Assembly (NCBI GenBank): GCA_016208315.1
Contig: JACQYF010000055.1
Span: forward strand, 1 to 50,241
Origin: Chloroflexota bacterium
Lineage (GTDB): Bacteria > Chloroflexota > Anaerolineae > UBA4142
Direction of reading: 5' to 3'
DNA: 50,241 bases
Every line of letters begins with the position of its first letter. The stretch's first letter is position 1. Below, piece by piece: positions 41,365 to 49,743 of the stretch. A program made the translations under genes and the position numbers. Under the pieces are notes generated by a model. That model did not search any database, was not told the origin of the DNA, and saw nothing but the letters and a program-made list of their open reading frames with translations.

Positions 41365-41404
41365 AGACCGCCTGATCACTCGGCAACGAGTGATCGGGCG
41401 GTCT
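41365..41404 (-). terminator. Terminator between convergent PHA and peptidase genes
   Basis: An 18-bp stem (41365-41382 with 41387-41404, one G-T wobble) closed by a GCAA tetraloop. On the - strand it runs into TTTT, so it best terminates the S41 peptidase transcript. It may also serve the PHA operon, although the + strand has only a weak T-rich tail. Confidence 0.8.
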
Positions 41405-41430
41405 CTAAATCTGACCTTGCAACAGCCGGC

Positions 41431-42795
41431 TTAGATCCATCGCGCCGCTTGCAGTTGGCTCAATTCCAGCGCAACCACTGACGCCGCGATTTCAACATCC
41501 GTGCTCGAACTCGCCACCATGGACATCGCATCCGTTCCCGGATTGCTCGCCGTCTTTTCGAGCCGGCGCAAGCCCTCGAGCAATTGTTGATCGCCGGTCG
41601 CGCGTAACTGTTCCGCGGTCAACTTGCTCGCCGATTCGGGCGTCAACGGCGAGGCCCCGGCCGTGAGCGCGACCACTAGGTCGGGCACGATGCCCTTGTG
41701 CCAAATGACGCGGCCGGCCGGCGTGAGCCACTGCTGCACGGCCAGCATCATCGCCGAGCCGTCCGAAAGCGGGAACTTGTTCAACACGGTGCCCGTGCCA
41801 AACGTCGTTTCGCCGATCAACGTCCCGCGCCGCGCATCTTGAATCGCGCCGGCGACGATTTCGGCCGCGCTCGCGCTGCCGTTATTGACGAGCACGACCA
41901 TCGGTATCGCCGTCGCCACGCCGCCGGAGCGGACGGCGACGTGCGTGATCTTGCCATCGCCGTCCTGTTCCAGGAGCACGTCCCCGCTCGCCAGGAATTG
42001 GCTGGCAATGCCCACCGCCTCGTTCAGCAGCCCGCCGGGATTGTTTCGCAAGTCGAAAATGATCGCGGTTGCGCCTTGTTGTTGAATCTCGGTCAGGGCT
42101 TGGCGTACCTCACGGCTGACCCCTTGGCTGAATCCGCTCAGGCGTAAAAGCGCGATCTTGGTGCCGGGTAGGAGCGTAACGGTCACGTTGTCTACGACGA
42201 TGCGCGCCCGCACTAACGTGAGTTCGATAGTTTGGCCCGTTTTGCTATCCAGGATTGTCAGCATGACCGACGTGCCCGCGGGGCCGAGGATTTTGCTGAT
42301 GACTTGCTCGACGGGCAAACCGGTCACATCCAGTCCATCCACCTTGAGGATCGCGTCGCCCGCCTTCAAGCCCGCTTTTTGCGCGGGCGAATTGTCGAAG
42401 GGCGCGACGATCTCGATGCGGCCGTTCTTCTCTTGTACCTGCGCGCCGATGCCCTCGAATTGCCCGCGCGAATAATCGCGTTCCGCACGCGCCATCTCCG
42501 GCGTGAGAAACGTGCTGTGCCCCGTATCGCCCAGGGCGCTCACCATCCCGCCGATCGCGCCATAGGTCAGCGGCTTTGTCTTTTTCGCCGTTTGGTCCAC
42601 GTAGACGCGTTGAATCGTATTCCACGCTTCGGCGATCAATTGAAAATCCGGCGCGCCGGTTTCCACGGTCGCGCCGGATTGCGCATAGGCCACAAACGCT
42701 TGGCGGTCCAAGATCATTCCCGCGCCCATACCGATCGTCAGCACCAGCGCGAGCAAAGCGAACGTGGCGATCCGCCGCCACAGAGTCTGGTTCAT
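41431..42795 (-). CDS. S41 (CtpA/Prc-like) peptidase lacking the catalytic Lys
   Basis: 454 aa. An N-terminal membrane anchor (about 10-28) is followed by a PDZ domain (about 113-195, GIGAQVQEKNGRIEIVAPF) and the S41 protease core. The nucleophile is S309 in NNGSASAAEI. The partner Lys should lie 25 residues later in F-G-K-G, but the sequence reads F-G-T334-G, with codon ACG at 41796-41794. The enzyme is therefore either inactive by the standard Ser-Lys mechanism or uses another residue. The later motif PLSDGSAMMLAVQQWLTPAG is well conserved, so the protein is not decaying. It follows the HtrA gene after a repeat-rich spacer. Confidence 0.92.
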   Translation of the reverse strand: MNQTLWRRIATFALLALVLTIGMGAGMILDRQAFVAYAQSGATVETGAPDFQLIAEAWNTIQRVYVDQTAKKTKPLTYGAIGGMVSALGDTGHSTFLTPEMARAERDYSRGQFEGIGAQVQEKNGRIEIVAPFDNSPAQKAGLKAGDAILKVDGLDVTGLPVEQVISKILGPAGTSVMLTILDSKTGQTIELTLVRARIVVDNVTVTLLPGTKIALLRLSGFSQGVSREVRQALTEIQQQGATAIIFDLRNNPGGLLNEAVGIASQFLASGDVLLEQDGDGKITHVAVRSGGVATAIPMVVLVNNGSASAAEIVAGAIQDARRGTLIGETTFGTGTVLNKFPLSDGSAMMLAVQQWLTPAGRVIWHKGIVPDLVVALTAGASPLTPESASKLTAEQLRATGDQQLLEGLRRLEKTASNPGTDAMSMVASSSTDVEIAASVVALELSQLQAARWI

Positions 42796-42819
42796 CGGGA
42801 ACGTCCCTTCTACAATAAA

Positions 42820-42932
42820 GTCAACTAGTCAATCAGTCAATCAGTCAACTAGGCAACCCGTCACTGATTGCCTGATTACCGATTGACCAATTGACTAATT
42901 GACTAATTGACTAATGGACTAACTGACTAATT
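42820..42932. repeat. Octamer tandem repeats in inverted arrangement
   Basis: The left half repeats TCAATCAG/TCAACTAG units; the right half repeats TGACTAAT units with single-base variants. The halves are roughly complementary, so the region can fold into one long imperfect hairpin. It occupies nearly all of the gap between the HtrA and S41 peptidase genes. Its outer end overlaps the last codons of the HtrA frame. Confidence 0.75.
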
Positions 42933-44108
42933 CGGTCGGGCCGCGAGGGTCACCTTGATTGTCTGCTGTTGACCGTCGCGCAAGATCGTCAGTGTGACCG
43001 TTTGATTGACCTGGGTCGCGCGCGCGAGATAGGCAATGATGTCGTCGAAGGACTTGACCGTTTGCGACTCTATCGCGAGGATGACGTCCCCGCCGACGGG
43101 CGCTGACGCGCCGCTGGCCGACGTTTGCCGCGCGCTGCCGCGCAAGCCCGCTTTTTCCGCGGGGCCGTTCGGCACGATGGACGAGATCACCGCGCCGCGC
43201 AGGTCGGATTTCAAGCCCAGCGCTTGCGCGATGGTCGGCGTCAAGGTCGCGCCGCTCACGCCCAAGTAGGGATGCTCGTAGCGGCCGCTCTTGATCAGCG
43301 CCGGGATCACCCGCTGCACGATGGAGGAAGGAATCGCAAAACCGATGCCCGCGGATGAACCCGAGTCGGATTCAATCGCCGCGGTGACGCCGATCACTTG
43401 ACCTTGCGCGTTCAACAGCGCGCCGCCCGAGTTGCCGGGATTGATCGGCGCATCGGTCTGGATCACGTCCGGAATCGAGTACCGGCCGCCGAGCACGCCG
43501 CTGCCGCCTCCGGACGGAAGCGTGCGACCGAGCGCGCTGATGATGCCGGTCGTCATCGTGTTCTGTTCGCCGTAAGGATTGCCAATCGCAATCGCCAACT
43601 GGCCGACCTTCACCTGGGCCGAATCGGCCATTTGGACCGGGCGCAAAAGATTCGCCGGCGCATCGGCTTTGATCACGGCCAGATCGCTATCCGGGTCCTT
43701 GCCGACGACCTTGGCGGATACGATCGTGCCATCCGAAAAAGTGACCGAGATTTGCGTGGCGTCCGCGATGACGTGATTATTCGTCACAATGTTCCCCTGG
43801 GTATCCCAGACGAATCCAGAGCCAAGCCCTTGTCGCAGTCGGCTTTGCGGCAGAGTTGCGGTTCCTTGCTCGACCACGTCAATCGCCACGACCGAAGGAC
43901 TAACTTGGGTGTAGATACTCTGGAACGCGCTCTCTAAATCGGTGAGCGCCGAAGATTGCGGGACCGCGGCCAACGCGGGCGACAGGGTCGCGCCCGACGG
44001 CTGCGTGGCAGCCAAAGCCGTATTGGACGTTAGAGCCGGCAGCGCGTAACCAGCCACGGCCAGCAACGCGACGACGACCAAGAGAGTGAGTAGGATATTG
44101 CGTTTCAT
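42927..44108 (-). CDS. HtrA/DegP-type serine protease with PDZ domain
   Basis: 393 aa. An N-terminal signal/anchor helix precedes the trypsin-like domain, with His in TNNHVIADA, Asp in DSDLAVIK and Ser in NPGNSGGALLN. One PDZ domain follows (about 290-390, YLGVSGATLTP to VNQTVTLTILRDGQQ). HtrA proteases degrade or refold damaged proteins outside the membrane. The gene lies 18 bp after the sigma-factor gene, so it is probably part of that factor's regulon. Confidence 0.95.
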   Translation of the reverse strand: MKRNILLTLLVVVALLAVAGYALPALTSNTALAATQPSGATLSPALAAVPQSSALTDLESAFQSIYTQVSPSVVAIDVVEQGTATLPQSRLRQGLGSGFVWDTQGNIVTNNHVIADATQISVTFSDGTIVSAKVVGKDPDSDLAVIKADAPANLLRPVQMADSAQVKVGQLAIAIGNPYGEQNTMTTGIISALGRTLPSGGGSGVLGGRYSIPDVIQTDAPINPGNSGGALLNAQGQVIGVTAAIESDSGSSAGIGFAIPSSIVQRVIPALIKSGRYEHPYLGVSGATLTPTIAQALGLKSDLRGAVISSIVPNGPAEKAGLRGSARQTSASGASAPVGGDVILAIESQTVKSFDDIIAYLARATQVNQTVTLTILRDGQQQTIKVTLAARPN

Positions 44109-44126
44109 TGATGTCTCCTTTTTTTT

Positions 44127-44693
44127 CTATGCAAACTCGGGTTGTTGCAGAACCAGCTTGAGGTTTTGCATCCCGCGGCGGATGCGAGTCTTGACCGTGC
44201 CGAGCGGTGTGCCCAGTTTGCGCGCGATTTGTTGATGCGTAAACCCATCGAAATACGCCAGCTCGATGGCTCGGCGCTGTTCGCCCGGAATCTGGTCGAG
44301 CGCGGCGACGATGCGGCGGTGGTCGAGCTGCTGCTCGGCCATGTCGTGCGGTGTCGGACCCACGTCAACGATTTGGGCGGCGTGCTCGTCGCTCGTCATG
44401 TAAGGTAGTGTATTCCGTTGGCGAAGTTTGTCAATCGCGTGGTTGTGCGCGATGCGGGCGAGCCAGGACGAAAACTTGGCGCGCTCCGCCTGATAATCGC
44501 GGGCGCGGCGCCAAACCTTGACGAAAACTTCTTGCACCACTTCTTCGGCCGCGGAGCGGTCCCTGAGAATTTTGAGCGCGAGCGAGAAAACCAGCCGGTC
44601 GTAGCGGTCGTACAAGACCGCCATGGCCCAGCTTTCGCCCGCGCAGAGTCGCCGGATGATATCTTCGTCTTGTAGCGCACTGTATTCGATCAT
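44127..44693 (-). CDS. ECF-type RNA polymerase sigma factor
   Basis: 188 aa. Region 2 (about 20-90: LYDRYDRLVFSLALKIL, AEEVVQEVFVKVWRRA, WLARIAHNHAIDKLRQR) and region 4 (about 125-180: IPGEQRRAIELAYFDGFTHQQIARKLGTPLGTVKTRIRRG) are both clear. It directs polymerase to stress promoters. Most such factors (SigK/RpoE style) are followed by an anti-sigma gene; here the next gene is the HtrA protease and no anti-sigma candidate is present in the group. Regulation may be through transcription or a distant anti-sigma factor. Confidence 0.95.
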   Translation of the reverse strand: MIEYSALQDEDIIRRLCAGESWAMAVLYDRYDRLVFSLALKILRDRSAAEEVVQEVFVKVWRRARDYQAERAKFSSWLARIAHNHAIDKLRQRNTLPYMTSDEHAAQIVDVGPTPHDMAEQQLDHRRIVAALDQIPGEQRRAIELAYFDGFTHQQIARKLGTPLGTVKTRIRRGMQNLKLVLQQPEFA

Positions 44694-44702
44694 GGTTTGA
44701 TA

Positions 44703-44754
44703 GTAGGGGCGGGGTCTCCCCGCCCAATCCAGGGCGGGGAGACCCCGCCCCTAC
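44703..44754. repeat. Double palindromic element GTAGGGGCGGGG
   Basis: Two 23-bp arms (44703-44725 and 44732-44754) are exact complements with a 6-base loop. Each arm is also self-complementary. The left arm is identical to the single copy at 28426-28448. It fills the gap between the YceI-like and sigma-factor genes, with no T run. Confidence 0.85.
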
Positions 44755-44758
44755 ACGA

Positions 44759-45481
44759 TTAACCCTCGACGCGCTGCAGTTGCAAGTCGAGTTCGAGGAT
44801 AATGTTGTCTACGACGCTCAGTACGACTGGCACGCGCGGCTGCGTGAGGTTAAAGTAGGCGAAATTAAAGTTGGTGGTCGCGCGGCACATCCCGCCGTTG
44901 CCTTGCGGCTCGCACGTCACGTCCCAGGTCACCGGCTTGGTCACGTTCCGAATGGTCAGGTCGCCGATCAGCTTGAACGTGGTCGGCTTGGTGGGCGGAA
45001 AAGTGAGGTCCAGCCCGGACGCTTGGGTGGGCACGAAAACGGCGTTGGGATACTGATTCGATTGCAGGACTTCGCGCCGCAAAAAGTTATCGCGCTGGTC
45101 GCGGTCGCTCCGCAGCGTGCGCAAATCAACCACGAACTTGCTCTCGGCGGCGACGATCGTGCCATCGGTCTTGCCGACAATCGTGCCCGTGATCGCGCTG
45201 GTCTTGCCAACGGCATCGCTGGGGAGCGAGACTTGGGCGAGCTGCTCGCGGACGCGGTAGCGCGCTTCGCTTTTGTCGGGCACGACCTGGAGTCGAACCA
45301 TCGTGTTCCCCGTATTCGAGCTGTTGGTCGAAACCGACGTCGGCGCTGGGGCAACCGGCGCGGCGGTCGGCGCAGCGGGAACGGCGGTCGCCGCCGGCGC
45401 GGGCGCGTTCGACGCGCAGCCGGCGGCAAAAAATGCTATCGAGACAAGGGTTAACCCGTGTCGAAGCCAATTGCGAGACAA
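44759..45481 (-). CDS. YceI-family lipoprotein
   Basis: 240 aa. It starts with TTG at 45481, the only start codon ahead of the signal peptide, and GAGGAGG lies 4 bp upstream. Lipobox FAAG-C22 is followed by an Ala/Pro/Thr linker. The YceI beta-barrel lies at about 60-240: ARYRVREQLAQVSLPSDAVG, VDLRTLRSDRDQRDNFLR, then a final strand VDNIILELDLQLQRV. YceI-like proteins bind amphiphilic isoprenoids or lipids in a closed barrel. It is the first gene of the stress group, suggesting a role in envelope or membrane protection. Confidence 0.92.
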   Translation of the reverse strand: MSRNWLRHGLTLVSIAFFAAGCASNAPAPAATAVPAAPTAAPVAPAPTSVSTNSSNTGNTMVRLQVVPDKSEARYRVREQLAQVSLPSDAVGKTSAITGTIVGKTDGTIVAAESKFVVDLRTLRSDRDQRDNFLRREVLQSNQYPNAVFVPTQASGLDLTFPPTKPTTFKLIGDLTIRNVTKPVTWDVTCEPQGNGGMCRATTNFNFAYFNLTQPRVPVVLSVVDNIILELDLQLQRVEG

Positions 45482-45846
45482 GGGGCCTCCTCGGTATTAG
45501 GTGAATTTTGGCTGCTGCTCAGCCCGTTTAATGCGACGAAGCAACCTCCAATTCGCGAGTCGGAGATTGCTTCGTTGCATCCTTCGGCAAGTCGGACGCA
45601 GTTCGTCCGCCTAAGAATCGCGCCGCAGTGGCGGCGTGAGCAGTTGCCATGTTTCGCCATTCTAGAGGACGCGCATTAGAATATGCCAAGCGGAGCGTGA
45701 GAATTTGATGAGAATCCTGTTCAGTTTTTCTCAGACTCGGCTCAGCTTTCTTTAAGCTGTGTAGAACATAATGAACGCGCCGGCCCATTTGAATTTTTCT
45801 GCATTCCGGCGTATAGTGAAAGGGAGATCGCACAACAAGGAGTGTT
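45482..45846. other. Divergent intergenic region with hairpin and macA promoter
   Basis: A hairpin with arms ATGCGACGAAGCAA (45531-45544) and its near complement (45567-45580, one mismatch), plus inner CTCC/GGAG pairing, lies on the YceI side. An AT-richer stretch (about 45680-45830) contains the promoter for the export genes. Short open frames here overlap the YceI signal-peptide region on the opposite strand or lack ribosome sites, so I call no gene. Confidence 0.65.
45789..45817 (+). promoter_or_regulatory. Promoter of the MacAB-type export operon
   Basis: TTGAAT (45789-45794), 17 bp, TATAGT (45812-45817). It lies 30 bp before the GTG start and upstream of AAGGAG (45837-45842). Confidence 0.7.
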
Positions 45847-47244
45847 GTGGTGAAACGGCTCACAATCCCCGCGCTAATTCTTTCCAGTATCGCTCTGATC
45901 GCTCTTGCCGGTTGGCTCGGATATTCGACCGCGTCCACGTCCGGGCCCACGTTGCCATTGCCCTTGGCCGCCGCGTCGCCGACGCCGAACGCGCCGACGC
46001 GGACGGTGGCCGTGACGCGTGGCGACGTGCGCCAGGCGCTGACCGTGCCGGGCGATGTGATCGCCGCGCGCCAACAACAGATGGGCTTTACCGCCGGCGG
46101 CCGCATCGTGGAAATCACGGTTCGCACGGGCGATACCACGACGCAAGGCCAAACCCTCGCGCGCCTCGATACGGCGCCGCTACAACTTGCCGTCGCGCAA
46201 GCACAGGTGGAGTTTGACATCAAGCAAGCCGCGCTCGATAAACTCAGGGCCGGCCCTTCGGCGACCGACCTGGCCGCGGCCAACGCCGCGATCCGTGACG
46301 CGCAGACCGCGCTGCAAAATGCCCAGTTCAACTTGACCGTCGTCCAGAACAGCGATACCGTCGCCAAGAATCCGCGCGAGCGCGGTTACGAAGCGGCGTG
46401 GTACGAAACCAACTACGGCGAAATGCTCAACAAGTTCAACGGCGGCAAGATTGACAAGACGCGGCTGGACCTGGAATACAATAATCTCTTGACGGCGAAG
46501 GAACGATACGCGACCGCGCAGACCCAAGCCGCCATCGCGATGAACCAAGCCAATCAGCAAATCTCGAACGCGCAGGAAACTCTACGCAAGGCCCAGGAGA
46601 GTCTCGCCACGCTCAAAGCTGGGGCGAGCGCGACCGATATCAAACAAGCCGAAACGAGCGCGCTCGCCGCCGAACTCGCCCTCAAAAAAGCGCAAAACGA
46701 TTTGGCCGGCGCGACGCTGGTCGCGCCGTTCAACGGGCGTGTGCTAAACGCCACCGCGCTGGTTGGCGATAACGTGTCGGCGAACGCGGCGGTCATTACG
46801 CTGGCCGATTTGACGCGCCTCGAAGTGCAGACGACCGTGGGCCAAGAAGACATCGCACAGGTGCAACCGGGCCAATCGGCGACGGTGACGTTTGACGCGC
46901 GCGCGGGCGAGACCTTTGCCGGCAAGGTGAGCCGCATGACGCCGACCAAGGCGGGCACTTCGGGCGCGGTCACGTACCAAGTATTCGTCGCGCTCGACAA
47001 AGCGCCCGTCGGTTTGCTGCCCGGCATGACGGCGGATGCCGACATCATCGTCGCCGAACGCAAGGGCGTGTTGACCCTGCCGCGGCGTTCCATCCGCGCG
47101 CGCGCGAACGCGACGATCTCGCTCCAGGTCGTCCAAGGCGAGCAGACGGTCACGCGCAACGTCCGCATCGGCTTGGTCGGCGATCTCAACGTCGAAATTC
47201 TGTCCGGCCTGCAAGAAGGCGACCAGGTGGTCTCGACGCAATGA
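45847..47244 (+). CDS. HlyD/MacA-family membrane fusion (adaptor) protein
   Basis: 465 aa. Two consecutive GTG codons (45847, 45850) are possible starts; AAGGAG is 4 or 7 bp before them, favouring the second slightly. It has one N-terminal membrane helix, then a lipoyl-like half-motif (MGFTAGGRIVEITVRTGD), a long Ala/Gln-rich coiled coil (about 115-270) and the second lipoyl half (ATLVAPFNGRVLNATALVGDNV). A beta-barrel and membrane-proximal domain follow. It links an ABC exporter to the outside. The start of the ATPase gene overlaps its stop by 4 bases. Confidence 0.93.
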   Translation: MVKRLTIPALILSSIALIALAGWLGYSTASTSGPTLPLPLAAASPTPNAPTRTVAVTRGDVRQALTVPGDVIAARQQQMGFTAGGRIVEITVRTGDTTTQGQTLARLDTAPLQLAVAQAQVEFDIKQAALDKLRAGPSATDLAAANAAIRDAQTALQNAQFNLTVVQNSDTVAKNPRERGYEAAWYETNYGEMLNKFNGGKIDKTRLDLEYNNLLTAKERYATAQTQAAIAMNQANQQISNAQETLRKAQESLATLKAGASATDIKQAETSALAAELALKKAQNDLAGATLVAPFNGRVLNATALVGDNVSANAAVITLADLTRLEVQTTVGQEDIAQVQPGQSATVTFDARAGETFAGKVSRMTPTKAGTSGAVTYQVFVALDKAPVGLLPGMTADADIIVAERKGVLTLPRRSIRARANATISLQVVQGEQTVTRNVRIGLVGDLNVEILSGLQEGDQVVSTQ

Positions 47245-47921
47245 GGGACATTATCATTCAGGCGCGGGAACTGAACAAGTCGTATCCCAAAGGCAAGCAG
47301 CAAGCGATCGCCTTGCGCGCCGCGACGTTCAAGATTCGGCGCGGCGAATTCGTGGCGATCATGGGCCCCTCGGGGTCGGGCAAGTCTACGCTGCTCTACA
47401 CCATCGGCTGCCTGGTGCGGCTCACGGGCGGCCAATACTGGCTCGAAGGCCGCGAGATCACACAACTGTCCGAGCGCGAGCTGGCGCAGGTCCGCAGCCG
47501 CTACGTTGGATTCGTATTCCAATCGTTTCATCTGCTGCCCGGTCTCAGCGCGCTCCGCAACGTGGAATTACCCGGGCTTTACAACCAGCAAGCCCGCCGC
47601 ACGCGCCGCGATCGCGCGCGACAGCTCTTGGAACGTGTGGGGTTGGCGGAGCGGATGGACCATCGTCCAGCAGAACTGTCCGGCGGCGAGTCGCAACGCG
47701 TCGCGATTGCGCGCGCGCTGATGAACGATCCGCCGCTCATCCTGGCCGACGAGCCGACTGGCAACCTCGACAGCGCGAACGGGCAGCTCATCATGGAGCT
47801 GTTGCAAGAACTGCACCGCGAGGGACGCACCGTGATGATGGTGACGCACGACGCCGAAATTGCGCGGCGCAACGCCGACCGGATTCTCAATATCCGCGAT
47901 GGCGTCCTGGTGGAGAAATAG
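47241..47921 (+). CDS. MacB/LolD-type ABC exporter ATPase
   Basis: 226 aa. Walker A is [11 protein letters not shown], the Q-loop is [21 protein letters not shown], the signature is [15 protein letters not shown], Walker B is [14 protein letters not shown], and the switch His is in [10 protein letters not shown]. Size and motifs place it with the MacB/LolD ATPases that drive mechanotransmission rather than import. It is coupled (ATGA) to the adaptor gene and lies 2 bp before the permease gene. Confidence 0.95.
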   Translation: MRDIIIQARELNKSYPKGKQQAIALRAATFKIRRGEFVAIMGPSGSGKSTLLYTIGCLVRLTGGQYWLEGREITQLSERELAQVRSRYVGFVFQSFHLLPGLSALRNVELPGLYNQQARRTRRDRARQLLERVGLAERMDHRPAELSGGESQRVAIARALMNDPPLILADEPTGNLDSANGQLIMELLQELHREGRTVMMVTHDAEIARRNADRILNIRDGVLVEK

Positions 47922-47923
47922 CC

Positions 47924-49138
47924 ATGCGGATTTGGGACAGTTTCCAGACGGCGCTCGAAAGTCTGGCGCACAACAAACTCCGTTCATTTCTCACAGCCCT
48001 CGGCATCATCATCGGCGTGGCTTCGGTGATCGTCATGGTCGCGTTAGGCACCGGCGCGCAGCAAGCGGTCCAGAGCCGGTTCCGCGGGCTTGGCTCGAAC
48101 GAGATGACGATCTCGCAGCGGCGGTTTGGGGGCGGCAATCAGGCCGCCACGAGCAAGCCGATCACGTATGACGAAGCGCTAGGACTGAAGGATTTGCCGA
48201 CGATCGCATCGGTCCAGGCGAGTCTCGGCGGCGTCGGCACCGTCGTCCGCGGGCGCGAAAGTTTGAGCGACACCTCGATTCAGGGCGTCGCGGCGGACTG
48301 GATCAAGACCCAAACCGCGGGGTACGTGGCGCAAGGCGAATTTTTCGGCGAAGCCGACGTGGAGGACAAGACGCGCGTCGCGGTCATCGGGCAGACGGTG
48401 GCGCGCCAATTGTTCCCGGACGAGGACGCGATCGGGCAGGAACTGCGGATCAACCGGCTGCGGTTCGAGGTCATTGGCCTGGTCAGGGAGTTAGATCGTC
48501 CCGACCCGCGTGTAGACCCCAACAACGTCGTGATTCTCCCCATCGCCACGGCGATCAGCGATTTGTTCGGCAAGGAGCGGTCGGTCGCGGTCCGCGTCCG
48601 TGTCAAGGACGAGCAGCAGATCGCGGCCGCGACGCAGGCGATCAAGAATTATTTTCGACAGGTACACGATACGCCGGAAAATCAACAGGAAGACGTGGAC
48701 GTCTTTAGTCTGAACCAGATCACGCAGGCGCAGTCCGAATCGGCGCAGACGTTCGCGCTGCTCCTCGTCGGCATGGCGGTCGTGTCGTTGGCCGTGGGCG
48801 GCATCGGCATTATGAACGTGATGCTGGTCTCGGTGACGGAGCGGACGCGCGAGGTGGGCTTGCGGTTAGCCATCGGCGCGCGGCGGTGGGATATTATTCA
48901 GCAATTTCTGATCGAAGCGGTCGCGTTGAGTTTGAGCGGCGGTTTTATCGGCGTGGCGGTGGGCATCCTCGTCATTCCGCTGTTGACGCAGTACCGGCCC
49001 GACCTCGCCGCGGTGTTGACGTGGCAAAGCATCCCGCAAGCGTTCGGCGTCGCCGCGGCGGTCGGCATCGTCTTTGGAATTTATCCGGCGATCCGCGCCT
49101 CGCGCCTCGATCCGATGGAAGCGCTGCGGTATGAGTAG
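47924..49138 (+). CDS. MacB-type ABC exporter permease
   Basis: 404 aa: an N-terminal helix, a periplasmic MacB core domain (about 50-250) and three C-terminal helices of the FtsX domain ([36 protein letters not shown]). The tail [17 protein letters not shown] is canonical. With the two preceding genes it forms a complete MacAB-type exporter for a peptide, lipid or toxin. A TolC-like outer channel is not encoded here, which is expected if the organism lacks an ordinary outer membrane. Confidence 0.95.
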   Translation: MRIWDSFQTALESLAHNKLRSFLTALGIIIGVASVIVMVALGTGAQQAVQSRFRGLGSNEMTISQRRFGGGNQAATSKPITYDEALGLKDLPTIASVQASLGGVGTVVRGRESLSDTSIQGVAADWIKTQTAGYVAQGEFFGEADVEDKTRVAVIGQTVARQLFPDEDAIGQELRINRLRFEVIGLVRELDRPDPRVDPNNVVILPIATAISDLFGKERSVAVRVRVKDEQQIAAATQAIKNYFRQVHDTPENQQEDVDVFSLNQITQAQSESAQTFALLLVGMAVVSLAVGGIGIMNVMLVSVTERTREVGLRLAIGARRWDIIQQFLIEAVALSLSGGFIGVAVGILVIPLLTQYRPDLAAVLTWQSIPQAFGVAAAVGIVFGIYPAIRASRLDPMEALRYE

Positions 49139-49140
49139 TA

Positions 49141-49190
49141 GCCAGTGAACAGTGAACAGTGAACAGACTGACTGTTGACTGTTGACTGGC
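49141..49190. repeat. Folded heptamer tandem repeat after macB
   Basis: The left arm has AGTGAAC units (GCCAGTGAACAGTGAACAGT, 49141-49160); the right arm has TGTTGAC units (49171-49190). The arms pair with two mismatches over 20 bp. No T run follows. It lies 6 bp before the ribosome site of the next gene. Confidence 0.7.
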
Positions 49191-49205
49191 TCCATGGAGT
49201 AACCT

Positions 49206-49700
49206 GTGAGACGTCCACTTCTTATCGGTCTTATCTTCGTACAACTCTTGCTCATGGGCGCGGCGTTTGTGGGCGGGCGGATGCTGGGGCAGCAGAACGC
49301 GCGCGCCAATCGAACGCCCGGTTCGGCGCAGCTTCCGTCGCAATTGCCCAAGGACCCGGTCGCGGGGACCGGCTCGGTCGCGCAAGTGCGCGATACGGTG
49401 ATTACGTTGGCGCGCGGGCGCGCGCCCAGTGGAGGGACGGCGAGCACTCAGACGGAGATCACGGTCACTGCCGACACGAAATACTACAAGAGCGCCTCGA
49501 CCGGCGTGCAGGCGATGCCAGGCGGAGTAGGCGCGACCCAGGTCCAGCTCCAAGTGCAAGATGCAACCCTGGCCGATGTCAAAGTGGGCAGCACGATTTT
49601 GGTTTGGGGACCCAAGAACGGCGAGCGAGTCCACCGGGCGATAAAGGTTTATCCGCGAATCTACGCGAATCCACGCGAAGGGAAAAATCCTTTGGCGTAG
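49206..49700 (+). CDS. Secreted or anchored small protein with OB-like domain
   Basis: 164 aa starting with GTG; GGAG (49196-49199) is 6 bp upstream. An N-terminal hydrophobic helix (LLIGLIFVQLLLMGAAFVGG) is followed by a Gln/Pro/Ala linker. The beta-rich domain has TEITVTADTKYYKS and VKVGSTILVWGPKNGERVHRAIKV, reminiscent of DUF5666-type domains. The last residues (about YPRIYANPREGKNPLA) are encoded by the terminator hairpin itself, and the stop TAG lies in its right arm. It probably belongs with the export operon. Function is unknown. Confidence 0.75.
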   Translation: MRRPLLIGLIFVQLLLMGAAFVGGRMLGQQNARANRTPGSAQLPSQLPKDPVAGTGSVAQVRDTVITLARGRAPSGGTASTQTEITVTADTKYYKSASTGVQAMPGGVGATQVQLQVQDATLADVKVGSTILVWGPKNGERVHRAIKVYPRIYANPREGKNPLA

Positions 49701-49729
49701 ATTCGCGTAGATTCGCGGATTATTTTTTT
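49651..49729 (+). terminator. Rho-independent terminator built from CGCGAATCTA repeats
   Basis: A 26-bp stem (49651-49676 with 49695-49720, one mismatch), an 18-base loop, then seven T (49723-49729). It ends the export operon and also encodes the tail of the preceding protein. The stem shares CGCGAATCT units with the intercistronic element at 24394-24460. Confidence 0.85.
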
Positions 49730-49743
49730 CGAGGGAGCGGGTT

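Noticed and set aside
42820..42932. Possible CRISPR array
   Set aside because: The units are 8 bp with no unique spacers and are arranged as an inverted pair. The same holds for the 39-bp tandem units at 26091-26208, which lack spacers. No cas genes are present.
45458..45679. A 73-codon frame on the + strand
   Set aside because: It begins inside the YceI signal-peptide region on the opposite strand, has no ribosome site, and translates a hairpin repeat.
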